Source: Letharia columbiana
Taxonomy: Eukaryota; Ascomycota; Lecanoromycetes; Lecanorales; Parmeliaceae
Assembly (NCBI RefSeq): GCF_014066305.1
Contig: NW_023501038.1
Span: forward strand, 992,001-1,056,000
DNA length: 64,000 nucleotides
Direction of reading: 5' to 3'
Shown here: piece by piece, positions 36,601 through 47,757 of the stretch
Position numbering within the stretch: position 1 is the stretch's first letter
Layout of the letters: every line of letters begins with the position of its first letter
The notes under the pieces: model-generated
What the model saw: only the letters and a program-made list of their open reading frames with translations
The model's database searches: none
Told to the model about the DNA's origin: nothing
Translations under genes and position numbers: made by a program

Positions 36601-37551
36601 TCTAATATTATAGTTATAGAATATTAGTAATATTTTAAAATATTTTTATTAAGTTAAACTCGTTAATTATATTATCTAATAAAATTAATACTTATTAAAA
36701 CTTAATTTACTTTAATAAAGTCTTAATTTAATTTAATTTTTTAATATTAAACTTTATTATAGAAAAGAGAAAAAAAGATTTAAAATAAAGTAAAGAGGAG
36801 TTTAAATATTTCGAAAGAATAGATATTAAGAATACTAGATATACTAGAGAGTAGTAAAGTTTCTTACAAAGTATATCGAAATTATTTAATATTAAGAATA
36901 AAATTTTTTACTATAAAGCTCGAGATAAGGTTATTTCTTTATAAAGGCTTAATATACTTATTTCTTAATTATTTAAGACGTTAAGAAGACTATAAGTACT
37001 TTAAATAGTAGTCTTTTAAGTATACTTACTTCGCTTAAAAGATTTCTTATCTTATAGAGAAGTTATATATAAGAAAGTTTCGAAAAATAATATTCTAAAT
37101 TAACTATAACTCGGTTATTTCTTATCTAATTAAAACTTTATTAAAACTTTAGATATTATAGTATATAAAGTTATAGTAATACTACTAGATATATATTTTA
37201 AATATAGAAATATAAGATAATATTAACTATTTCTTTCGATTCGCTAGCTATACGAATAATCCAATATCTTCTTTATCCCTTAACTACTATTTTTCAAAAC
37301 TATTTCGCTATTTCTTTTAGACTCTTTAAAATCGATTTATCTATCTAATAGACTTATTTAGAAATATAATAACTTAACTTAATTTCTTATTAAAGCCTCT
37401 ATTAACGCGTTTCTTTAAATTTATTCGCTAATATAAATAAAATAAGTAGATTAATCTTAATTATAGTATTAGAATTAATATAGATATAATATTAATATAG
37501 ATATATTAAATAAGATAACTAAGATATCGAATTATATAGATAAAAAAAAGG
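30621..37551 (-). mobile_element. RIP-degraded Ty3/Gypsy LTR retrotransposon
   Basis: A block of about 85 bp (ATTAGAATCGATATAGATGT through GGTAAAAAGAAGG) at 30621-30705 is repeated in the same orientation at 37468-37551, as expected for parts of two LTRs; the right copy runs into homopolymer noise. Between them, minus-strand reading gives reverse transcriptase, then RNase H, then integrase, which is the Gypsy order. Gag should lie at about 35-37 kb but is not readable. The element is less A/T-converted than 16.7-30 kb, so it is younger or less mutated. Full LTR limits and a target duplication could not be fixed. Confidence 0.75.
32100..34310 (-). pseudogene. Gypsy pol remnant: RT, RNase H, integrase
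   Basis: On the minus strand 34310-33978 reads FYMNYRKLNAITKRNQYS, LTRLDIIAAF and RILPFGLINGL, the first motifs of Ty3/Gypsy reverse transcriptase. Further on (about 33840-33780) CEFHV-EIKFLG follows. At 33495-33180 the frame reads YPIVFYSKNLTLAEYNY and IYDKELLTIIRYLKY, typical of the Gypsy RNase H. At about 32430-32100 DPQFIATI, LIVFYSKTDE and IERANQNIK correspond to the integrase core. Many in-frame stops, mainly at former Gln and Trp codons, are what RIP would produce, so the product cannot be functional. Confidence 0.8.
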
Positions 37552-37559
37552 AAAAAAAA

Positions 37560-37650
37560 AAAAAAAAAATTTTTTTTTAAACCCCCTTTTTTTTAAAAAA
37601 AAAAAAATTTTTAAAAAAAACCCTAAAATTTTTTTTTTTTTTTTTTTAAT
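37560..37650. other. Homopolymer noise at Gypsy right LTR
   Basis: Alternating runs of A, T and C replace what should be the continuation of the right LTR. It is probably an assembly or consensus artefact and hides the LTR boundary. Confidence 0.6.
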
Positions 37651-37764
37651 AAACTATCTTTACTTTTAGATAAGATAAAGAAGATATAAATTTATAATTA
37701 AATATTACTAAGAGTCGTTTACTATTTTCTATTATATTTTAACTATTTACGATTATTAATATAC

Positions 37765-38105
37765 TCGTTAATAAGGCCCGCGTATTATTACTATATAAAT
37801 TTAATGATATTAAAGTAGTTATAGAAACTAAAGCTATCGAATATAGAAATATCTATTAATAAGAAAGGCGTACTATTACTATGCGAATTTAATCGCGATA
37901 ATAATAGTAATTATAGAAACTAAAGTATAAAAAAACGAATAAGAAAGGCGTATCTCTATTTTATATAAATTTAATCGCGATATTAATAGTAATTATAGCA
38001 ATTAAAGCTATTAGATATAAAAAAATCAAAAAAAAATATTACTATATAAATATAATTATAATATTAATAATATTTATAGAAATTAAAGCTATTAGATATA
38101 GGGAT
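37765..38105 (+). repeat. Tandem array (~90-bp units), right copy
   Basis: Partner of 30225-30600, with the same unit and the same lead-in (GATAAAGAAGATATAAATTTATAATTAAATATTAC from about 37672). One unit is disturbed by A-runs. Confidence 0.65.
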
Positions 38106-41100
38106 ATAATCTTTAATTTAATATAGATTTTAAGATAAAGAGTCTCTTTTTTTAAAGAAATAGTTTTTATAAATATATATTTATATTTAAATTAATTTAA
38201 GAAGTTTTATTCTATAAATATAAAATATATAAAGTTATTAGATTAAGTATAATAGCTAAATATTATTAATTAAGCGTAATAAGTAGAATAATAATTAGAA
38301 TATCTTATTCTTAACTTAAAATAGTTTTTCTTTTATTTATTATATATTTTCTTTTTATAAAAATTACGTCTAGACTTTAATAATACTATATTATTATTTA
38401 TAAACTTATATCTTATTATAATTATTTAAGAAGCTATATATCTTTCGATTATAAAGTAATTCTTTTTATATAAAATATATATAATTAAATCGCTAGATAT
38501 TAATTAATAATTTTCTTTATTTATAATTATTAAAGAATAAGTTATATTATTAAAATTACTCGCTAATTTTATTTTTATAGCTTTTTAAAATACGCTTAAT
38601 ATAGAGATTTAAATTCGAAGCGAATTAATCGAATTTAAAGTTATATAAATTAAGATCTTCTTTATTACTTAAATAAATATAATTTAAAAAATAATTAAGT
38701 TCGTTAATTTTTATAATTCGCGAATTTTCTTTAATATATAGACTTTAAAGTTTAATTAGTAATAATATAATTAATATATATAATTAATTTACTATTTAAT
38801 TTAGATATATATAATTAATATAATTATATACTTTTCTTATTTATAGCTATACTTCTTAAACTTTGCGTATAATCTTCTAATTTTTATCTTCGCGAAGTCT
38901 TATCTTTACTTTACTTTAATAATTTAAATAAATCTAAATTAATAGTTAATAAATTATTAAGAATTTTCTAAGTTTTTATAATTATCGAGTTAATAGCTTT
39001 AATAGATAATAATATTATATATTAACGAATTATATTTAATATTATAATTAATTATTATATTAAGAGATATAGCGCTATTAGATATATACTTACTTTATAA
39101 AAATAATATTATTAATTTAATTTAATTATAAAATATAGAGAAAAATAATTTTATTTTTTTTAAATATAAGATAATATTATAATAAATAAGTATATTATAA
39201 TATAAATACAATAATAATAAAAAGAATTTTTAAGAGAAGAAGAGAGTAAATTAGAAAAGAATAATATTAAATATTCGTTATCGAGCTAATTAATATTATA
39301 TAACAAAAATCTTATTAGAATAAAATATTATTTAAAGATAGATTAAATTTAAATATTAATTAGAAAGCTAATTAGAAAAAGAGTTAACTTTCTTTTTACT
39401 AATACGTATTATAGAGCTATATATAAGCGCTTCTTTTTATATTTTAAATATACTTTAAATATCCATAGCTATATATATATACTCTCTCTTATATTTTATA
39501 TATTTCGATATTCTTTATATACGCGATATATCTATTAAAGATAATCTTATTAATTTAATTAATTTTTATTTAATCTTATATTTATTAATTATAAGAATAG
39601 CTCTTTATTCTAATATTATAACTTTATTAATTTATTATTCTTAAACGATATCGAGTCGCGTATAGCTTATAATTAATTTACTTATTTTCTTCTCTTCTTC
39701 TATTATAAAGATAGAAGAAGATATTATTTCTTTTTCGCCTTCGTCTATAATAAATAAATTATTTTTTTTATAAGATTAAAGATATTAATTTAAAGACGAT
39801 ATCGTCTAATTAAAAGCGAAGAATATAATATTTTAATATTTTAACGCTTAAGTAAAAGATATTATAATATTACTTAAATAAGAGAGAGTTATATTAATAA
39901 GAAAGATCTTAGAACTTAAAAATAGTCTTAACGCGATAAAAGATTTAATTTTTATATATAGAAGATTTAGATAATAACTAATTTAATTAATTAAATTATT
40001 AAAGCGTCTAAATTAGATTTTAATTCTATATTAATATCTAATAAAATTTATTTAATAATTCTAAAATATTAATATACGCTCTTATTAATATAATTAATAA
40101 TTAGAATATTAATTAAAAAAATATAATCTCTAATTTTAATATTTAAAATAATATAATAGTAAATAAGTAGTATTAAAGCGAATTAAATATATATTATATT
40201 AAATAGAGAAGCGTTAATAGCTAGACTAATTAGAGTTTTAAATTAATTAAATTAAATATTAATTCTATATTAATATTATTATATACTTTTAAATATATAA
40301 TTATTAATTATAATATTAATTAGAAAGAGTTAATCTTTAATTTAAAATATTAGAAATAATATAGCGATATATTATTAAAGTAATGTAGAAGTTTCTATTA
40401 TAGCGAGAAGATAGAATTTATATATTAAATATTAATTTTATTTTATTTCTAATATTTTAATTATTTATATATCTCTTTTAATTTCTCTTTAAATATCTTA
40501 ATCTTAAAATATTAATTAGATCTCTATTTAGCGTAAATCTAACTTTCTTAATCGATAATATTTAATATAAGATATTAATAAATTTATTTCGATATAAAGA
40601 TAGTAATAAATCTTACTTTCTTTTTAATATTAATAATAAAAAATAATAAATATAATAATAAATAAAGATAGTATAGATTATATAGAATTAGTTTAAACTT
40701 AATAACGATTATTAACCTATTTATTAAGACTTAGAAATTAGAAAATTCTAGAAGTAAATATAATTTAACGAATATACGCTTATCGATTTTAAGAAGTTAT
40801 ATATTATTTATTATTACTATAATAAGATTCTAATTTACTTATTTATAGATTATAAAATAAGCGATATAATAGTATATATTAAATTTAAAAGATATATTAA
40901 GAAATCTAATTTAAGTAGTTTATAATAAATAAATCTAATCGATAGTTATAAAAATTAGATATATTTCTAAATTAAATAATATAAATTATTAATAAATAAA
41001 ATAATAAATAGAATATCTAATTTACTATTTATTCTAAAAAAGATAATATTAAGATTCTCTTATAATACTAGAAAGTCGAAAGCTTATACGCGAAGATTTC

Positions 41101-41569
41101 TTAAAATAATTTCGTCGCTAGATTATAAATATCGATATTTTATTTATAATTATTAATAATTCTAAGATACTATAACTTTTATATTATCTCGATTTTAATA
41201 TATAATTAAAGTTAATATTTATTATAAAGAATCGATTAATAAGAAAAGCTATAGAGCTAGAGATAAGATTATTAAAGAATTTATTAGTTAATAATACTAA
41301 AGTCTCTCTAACTCTAGATTATTAGTTATCTTATAATTACTAATTATTTATAATAATTCCAATTTTTTTTATTAATATTTATTAATAATAATATAAGATT
41401 CTTATAAACTTTAAGTATATCGAAGATAAATATATTAGTTAGAAACTTATAAGTATTATTAATTTAATTCTTATAGAATATAAGATTTAAACTCGTATAT
41501 TTAGACTTATAATTAATAACGCTAGTAATAATAATATACTCTTTAAAGATTTAATTACTTATATCTGTA

Positions 41570-42208
41570 AATCTAAAAAGTTTCTTTTCGTATAATTTCC
41601 GCCGGGTCCGTATTATAAGCACGATTTAGTACGATTTAGTCTATTAAGCAGACTTTACTTATATCTAATCCTTTTCGCCGATTTAGTAACTATTTTAATT
41701 CTTTCCGCCAGTTCTATTAATTTAGCAACTTTAAAAATTTTTAATAACTTTAAAATTTTTACGTAATATACTCTAATATACTCTAAGTACTATTCTATAT
41801 ATATATAATATTAATATATATTATTATTAATATACGTATTATTATACGCTATATTAGAGTATTACTTACGCGATTAATTTTATTAAATTATTTAATTTCG
41901 TAGTTAAATTTAAGTTAACATTAATACTTATTATCGTAGAATCTTATCGTCGTAACGTCGATTATTAGAACTTTTTTTTTTTCGTACGTATTACTACTAA
42001 ACTGATAGAACTAATAAAAAAGATTAAAATAGTTACTAAATCGGCGAAATTTAGACGAATTCTAATTAGATTTACTAATTTAATAAAATTTAGACGAATT
42101 CTAATTAGATTTACTAATTTAACGAATTTTATAATTTCCGCGACATACGCGCGATTAGCAATTTCAAATTTTGTAGGAACTTTTCAAATTTATAGATGTA
42201 TCTTTTTA
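41570..42208. mobile_element. MITE with ~150-bp terminal inverted repeats
   Basis: The left arm starts TATCTGTAAATCTAAAAAGTT and includes TTTCGCCGATTTAGTAAC (about 41671). The right arm, read on the minus strand, starts CATCTATAAATTTGAAAAGTT and includes the same TTTCGCCGATTTAGTAAC (about 42045). The centre holds a second inner inverted repeat (ACTCTAATATA.../...TATATTAGAGT). A direct duplication of about 40 bp (AAATTTAGACGAATTCTAAT) sits in the right arm. TA flanks both ends, which would suit a Tc1/mariner-type element, but that is only suggestive. It is less mutated than its surroundings. Confidence 0.65.
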
Positions 42209-44307
42209 TTTTCGTAATAAATAACTCGCTTAATATTAAAGAATTTGAGTTTCTAAATTATTTATAATATATTTTCTATATAATATATATTATTTAATTA
42301 ATCTTAAAAAAACTTCTAAGTAATATTAAAGTTATTTTAATAAATAAGAAATTTTAGAGAAGCTAAAGTAATAAAGAAGATAAGAATTAAATTTAAATAA
42401 ATATAGTTAATCTATTAATAACTCTAATAAAGATATAATATTTCTTATTATTATTCTAATTATTATATTATTAATTATATTAAGATTTAAAAAATTATTA
42501 TATATATTAATATTAGCGACTAGTATAAAGAGATCTTTTTTATACTATAAGCTAAATAACTTTAAAATAAAAACGTTTTAATATTAGATAAATATTAATC
42601 TTTTAAAAAAAAGTAATATTATTAAAAACGTCTTTTTAAACTCTTTTAGAATATTAAGATTTATTAAGATTTAACTTATTAGATATTAATCCGCGCTCTA
42701 CTTCTTTATATTAATATTATATACTTCTTAAAGAATAAATTAATTATCTACTTAAGATTAAATAATAAAAAATAATTATAAATAGAAATTATAATCTAGG
42801 CGTCTAAATAATTTTCGATTAATTTCTAATAGATTTAATATTTAATTTAGCTTATTAGATTTTTTTATAAATTTATAAAATTAATAAGTAGAGAAAAGAA
42901 GGCTATAATTTACTATATCTTTAATATCTATAATTACCTATTTAACTATATAGATAGAAAGCTCGGAAAATTAAGAAAAAAGAGAATTTCTTAAAAAAAG
43001 AACTTTTTAAAGCTCTTAAGACGATTTATAAGAAATTAACTATCTATTATAATCGAATTTAATTAAATTTAAACTATCTATATAAATAAGCTATACTTTT
43101 ATATTTAAGTTATAATAATATAAAGTTAAAGAAATCGAATTAAAAGATTAATACTAGAGAGAAGCTATAAGCGAAGATTTATTAAAAAGCGCTTAAAAAG
43201 ATATTTTAAAATTATTAAAATATTAATATAAGTAATTAATTATAAAGAGCTAAGCGAATAAGTTAATTAAATAAAGATATATTTAATTAAATAATAGAAT
43301 TCGAGATTAAGAATTTAGATAATAAGAATAAATATAATTAATTTTAGTAGTATAGATAAAATAATAAATCTTCTAATTATTATTTTAGTTATAATCTTAT
43401 CTTTAATCTTTATAAAGCTTCTTTTAATAATCTAATAAATCTTTTAATTTTAAAGTAATAAAAGAAATTAAAGTTTAAATATGCTATAATCGCTCGAATA
43501 GCTTATAATATTCTTTATTCTCTTATAAAGACTATTATATATAAGCGATATTTCTTAATAACTAAAAGATATTATAATACTTAAAAGTATTATTTATTAG
43601 CGATATTTTATATTCTAATAATAATTCTTTATATAAAGTATTAAGAAAATAAGTTTAAATAAGCTAAATTTAATTTTAAAGAAGATCTTAATATATTAAA
43701 TTAAATTAAAAGAGCTAATAGTACTTTATATAAAAATTTAATTAATAATTATAATAATTATATTAATAAAGATAATAAGCTTATAAAAAGTACTTCGATA
43801 AATTTAATATTTATAAATTTATTAAGATATATTACTAATATTTTATAATATATAGAGAAATAATCGATAGACTTATAATTAGAGAGAGTTAATAATAATA
43901 GATTTAATCTTAAAAAAGAGATCTAAAATAATTTAAAAAGCGAATTTATTTATAAATAATTAATAAGTTTAATTAGATAAAGATAAATTTAGAATATTTA
44001 AAAGAATTACGATAGAGTAGAATAGAAGAGTAGATTAGAATTCGAGAGAAGAATAAATATAAAGTTTATTAAGCTTATTTAACGCGTTAAGATAAATATA
44101 TAAATAAAGATAATTATAGAATTTTATTCTTATAATATTTAAAGATTTAAAATTTAGAATATTCTTTTATATTATAATTTTAAGAAGAAGAATAGAGACG
44201 CTTATAGTTCTAATTATTATTCTAATTATTATTATTAATAAAAAGATAAATAGCTATATTAGATTACTCTTTATATTCCCTCTCTCTTAATAAAGAAGAA
44301 TAAATAT

Positions 44308-44540
44308 ATTCTATATATCTTAGTCGGATTATTCTATAAATATAGAAATCTTAGTAGAAATATTTTATATATATATTATTCTATAATATAATTTCATAGA
44401 TATATTATATCGTGAAATATCTCGTTAAGATCTCGAACTTATATTAGAAAAATAATATAATATTCGACTCTATTTATACTATACTCGGATACGATATAAT
44501 ATTACTTAATATGAAATATCTTATAAAATATATTATATCT
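44308..44540 (-). repeat. Right arm of the long-distance inverted repeat, LTR-like
   Basis: On the minus strand it reads GTCGAAAAGATATAATATAT, then AGTATAAATAGAGTCG (a TATA-box-like motif), CGAGATATTTCACGATATAA and AAGATTTCTATATTTA, collinear with 16697-16905. It is less A/T-converted than the left arm. An LTR in minus orientation is the simplest reading; no matching second LTR was found nearby. Confidence 0.6.
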
Positions 44541-45987
44541 TTTCGACTAGTAATTACTTTTATATAAATAAGTATAAAGCTCTAGCAATTAAAGCTATTT
44601 ATAAGTAAAGATAATAGAAAGTAAAGGTAGTAGAAAGTAAATAAATTATAATAAAGAATATTTCTAAAGCCTATTATAGATTATATAGTATATATTATAG
44701 TATAGTATAATAATAATAATAATCGTATTAATCTAAAACTTCTATTTATATATAAGACTATCGTATCTACTTTAAAACTCGCTTATATATAAATTAATTA
44801 ATACTCTCTTAATATATAAGTTCGTCTAGATTAATAAAGCTATTTATAATAATTTTAGAAGATAGAAAGCTTCTTATAAGATCTTCTAATATTCTACTAC
44901 TATAATAAAAGAGATAGAAGAGAAATCCGCTATTAAGTAGTTTATTCGAGATATATAAATCTTTAAATAATCTCTATAAAATATATTTCTAATATATCTA
45001 TTAAAATTCGAATTACGTAACTCTTAATATCTTAGTAATTATATAATATAATTACGTAATACGTCTTAGCGCGTCTATATTAAGTCGCTCTTTTCTTTTA
45101 TAGAACTCTATAATTAATATAACTAAGTATTCTATCTTTATATTTTAATAGATTATAAGCTCGAGCTATACTTAGTAATTATTTTAATAATAATATAGTT
45201 TATCGCTATAGCTACGATTATCTTTAAATATTTATATTTATTATAATAGAGATAACTATAACTATAAAGAGCTTTATTAATCTTCTTAATATAAGAAACT
45301 TTTAGAAATTTTATAATTTAACTTATATATATATATTATAAAGTTTAATTTCTTTGTTATGATGTTATTTTAAGTTATTCTTTATCTAAGATATCTTATA
45401 ATAAAACTTCTACTTTAAAATAATTATTCTAAATTTAAATAATTATAATTCGCTTATAATTTAAGAATTAAAGACTATCGCTTAAATACTTTTACTTTTT
45501 ACTTAAAATAATATAAAGCGAATCGAGATATATCGTATCTAGCTAAGACTATCGAAGCCGCTATATAATTAATTAAATTATATTATTACTAAGATTCTTA
45601 TATTATTATTAATTTCTTTATATAAAATATATTAAATAAATAAATAATACGCTTTTATTTATATATTATAAATATTAAAGAATTAAATAGCGAGTATTTA
45701 AACTTTATATTTATTTAATTATAAAATATTTATAATAGAGACTAAAAATTAATTATTTTAGCCACCGCTAAGAGAAGTATAATTTAAAAGAAAATAATCT
45801 TTACTTTAATACTAATTACGTAGTTTGTTATTTTTTTTAATTATAAATCTTATTCTACGCTTTCTAATAATCTAAAATTTATAAAATTCGATTTTATAAT
45901 TCTAAGTAAATATTAAATTAAAGTATTTTTACTCTTCGAGAATCGAATTTAATCTCGAATTCTCGATGTTCCGGAAGAAAAAAAAAC

Positions 45988-46020
45988 TTTTCATGAATTC
46001 AATTCATGGGCCTAAACTTG
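45988..46020 (+). mobile_element. Right end of a third Helitron-like repeat copy
   Basis: CATGAATTCAATTCATGGGCCTAAACTTG, followed by T, is the same terminus as at 6970 and 16096. The A/T-rich DNA to its left (about 45760-45985) retains faint similarity to copy 1 (ACGCTTTCTAA). Its left end is not identifiable. It forms the exact right edge of the 31-kb A/T block. Confidence 0.6.
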
Positions 46021-46075
46021 TTAGGGGTATAATTCGGTAAGGATTTATAGTTTCGGGGTATGAATTAGTAATTAG
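46021..46075 (-). mobile_element. Truncated MITE terminus
   Basis: The minus strand reads TAATTACTAATTCATACCCCGAAACTATAAATCC...ATACCCCTAA, matching the left 60 bases of the complete MITE at 46892-47331. The copy is cut at 46021, precisely where the Helitron-like terminus ends, so insertion of that element may have broken it. Confidence 0.65.
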
Positions 46076-46891
46076 CCCCGGTTCGACCGAATACGCGACG
46101 TATCACGTAGGTCTGCCGTGCTCACTTGAGGTCAATCCTATCCATGGAATCATACCCGACAGGTCCGACCTCGCTCTCCTCGCGACCGGCAAGGACTTCT
46201 CATACGGGCGATTCTTGAGTGAAATCATCAACAGTGCTTTGAAGTGAGGCGCGAGCAGACGTCGGAGATGGCAGCAACGAGGATGGGAATCGCCGCATGA
46301 AGAAGTGTGGATTTCTTTTCTCGGCAATCCACCCACATTCGACGAAGTCTGTAATTGACACCATCAGTCTGAATCCTAGGTTCTCCAAACTTGGACTCGA
46401 ATGATAAAACTCCGGTGTTGTCAAGACGGATAACGCCTCGTTCCCCGCTTCAAACGATGCCAATCCTGAGTATTCCTTAGCCGGTCTGGGGGTACTTATT
46501 CAAGCCCTTGCCGGGTAGCATTGCGATGCACGTGGTATCAGTGTTTCCCATGATACATGACGTCTCTGTCATAGGTACAGAGAGATAAAATGCTCTTATG
46601 TGGTATTGCGAGCCGTGATAGTATCGCCATTCGTCGCTACCATCTCGCACGGCCAACAGGCGAAACATGGGGCAAGCGGCCTGGTCAGACGCAGATGATA
46701 AATGCCATGATCCTGTAACCAGAAACCCTCATTTAGATTTGATCTTGGCGGAGATAGCCTCGAAATCAACCTTACTGCAATTGCCACATATGGTTTGATC
46801 GTCCTGCGGGCTTTCATCTCCGGCTGGAACAGCGTCCGCTGGGGTCGTTTCCGAGTCGAGCTGGTCCAGCTTTCGCTGTGTATCAGCAACC
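46076..46891. other. No convincing gene
   Basis: Normal composition again. Overlapping minus-strand frames (46103-46336, 46200-46463, 46477-46668, 46596-46889) are interrupted and have no recognised motif. A decayed gene on the minus strand is possible but unsupported. Confidence 0.4.
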
Positions 46892-47331
46892 GGCTAATTA
46901 CCGATCATCCCCGAAACTATGAATCTTGAATTCCTATTTGAATATACCCCTAACAAATTTGGGGTATTTCGTGTTTATCCAATTGGTGAGCTAGTATTGG
47001 GAGTGACTGTGTGTGAGTCTGGTGTAGACAGGGTGGGGGGCAATTTAGGCCCTTTTTGGGGAGCCCGGGCTGCTTCTGTGGTGTTGGCTGTCAGCGCAAA
47101 AAGCCTGGGGGGTGTCTTTGCAGCCGGATTTGAACCTAATAGGGCCCCCGTGGGGGCTGCTACACCCATCGGCTTTCGTCTGTGTTTTAGCTGGTGGTTT
47201 GATCGGTGGGTTTTTTTTTTTGGTGGATGGCCGGTCGGATTTTTCCTTGGTTTTTTTGAATGGATTCCGAATCTACATGGTATGAATTCGGGGTATGATT
47301 AGTAATTGGGGGTTAGTTTTCATCAGCAACC
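46892..47331. mobile_element. MITE with target-site duplication
   Basis: A 440-bp insert lies between two copies of ATCAGCAACC (46882-46891 and 47332-47341). The left end reads GGCTAATTACCGATCATCCCCGAA. The right end on the minus strand reads CAATTACTAATCATACCCCGAA. The interior is GC-rich and non-coding. A 10-bp duplication would fit Mutator-like elements (9-11 bp), but family assignment is inference. Confidence 0.75.
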
Positions 47332-47341
47332 ATGATGGAAG

Positions 47342-47757
47342 ATATGGAACGCAAATACCCGTGCGCCCGGGCACAGTGTAGTCTCACGATGATTTTCTAC
47401 GGATAAGGCGGATGCTCAGCAAAGTCGCACCGAAGAAGGGGTACGAGGGAAGGTCAACCAATATGGCTGAGCTGTCAGGCTAGGGTAAAGCCATGGCAAT
47501 GCTTGGACTGATTGTGGAACAATCGATCTCGACTGCAGATGGGCGAAAAATAGCGAAGTGCTCAGGAAAAGTTGTACGTGCGGCAGAATGGTCATGGATG
47601 GAGAAGAGACTGGAAAGCAGATGATGAAATGGAAATATCTTTCTGTACATGAACCGTAAACCAGTCTCATAGTATAGCTATCTGCAAATTCTCGTGGTAA
47701 ACAGACCTCCCCCCCTTGACGCCGGCGATCATACATCCTTGTGGACGTTATTTCAAA
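47342..47757. other. Intergenic, 3' flank of P450 gene
   Basis: No gene is supported. The part next to 47757 presumably includes the 3' UTR of the minus-strand P450. Confidence 0.5.

Larger units (their letters stand above)
14641..45987. repeat. 31-kb A/T-rich RIP-mutated transposon block
   Basis: The block is nearly gene-free, with an A/T content well over three quarters by eye and no long open frames. CA and TG dinucleotides are almost missing, especially 16.7-30 kb, while CG and TA are kept: the footprint of CpA-to-TpA mutation on both strands. Recognisable contents are listed separately: a Gypsy element, an inverted repeat pair, direct and tandem repeats and a MITE. The stretches 38.1-41.5 and 42.2-44.3 kb have no family I can read. 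Such blocks usually form constitutive heterochromatin; a centromeric role is possible but not shown. Confidence 0.85.
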
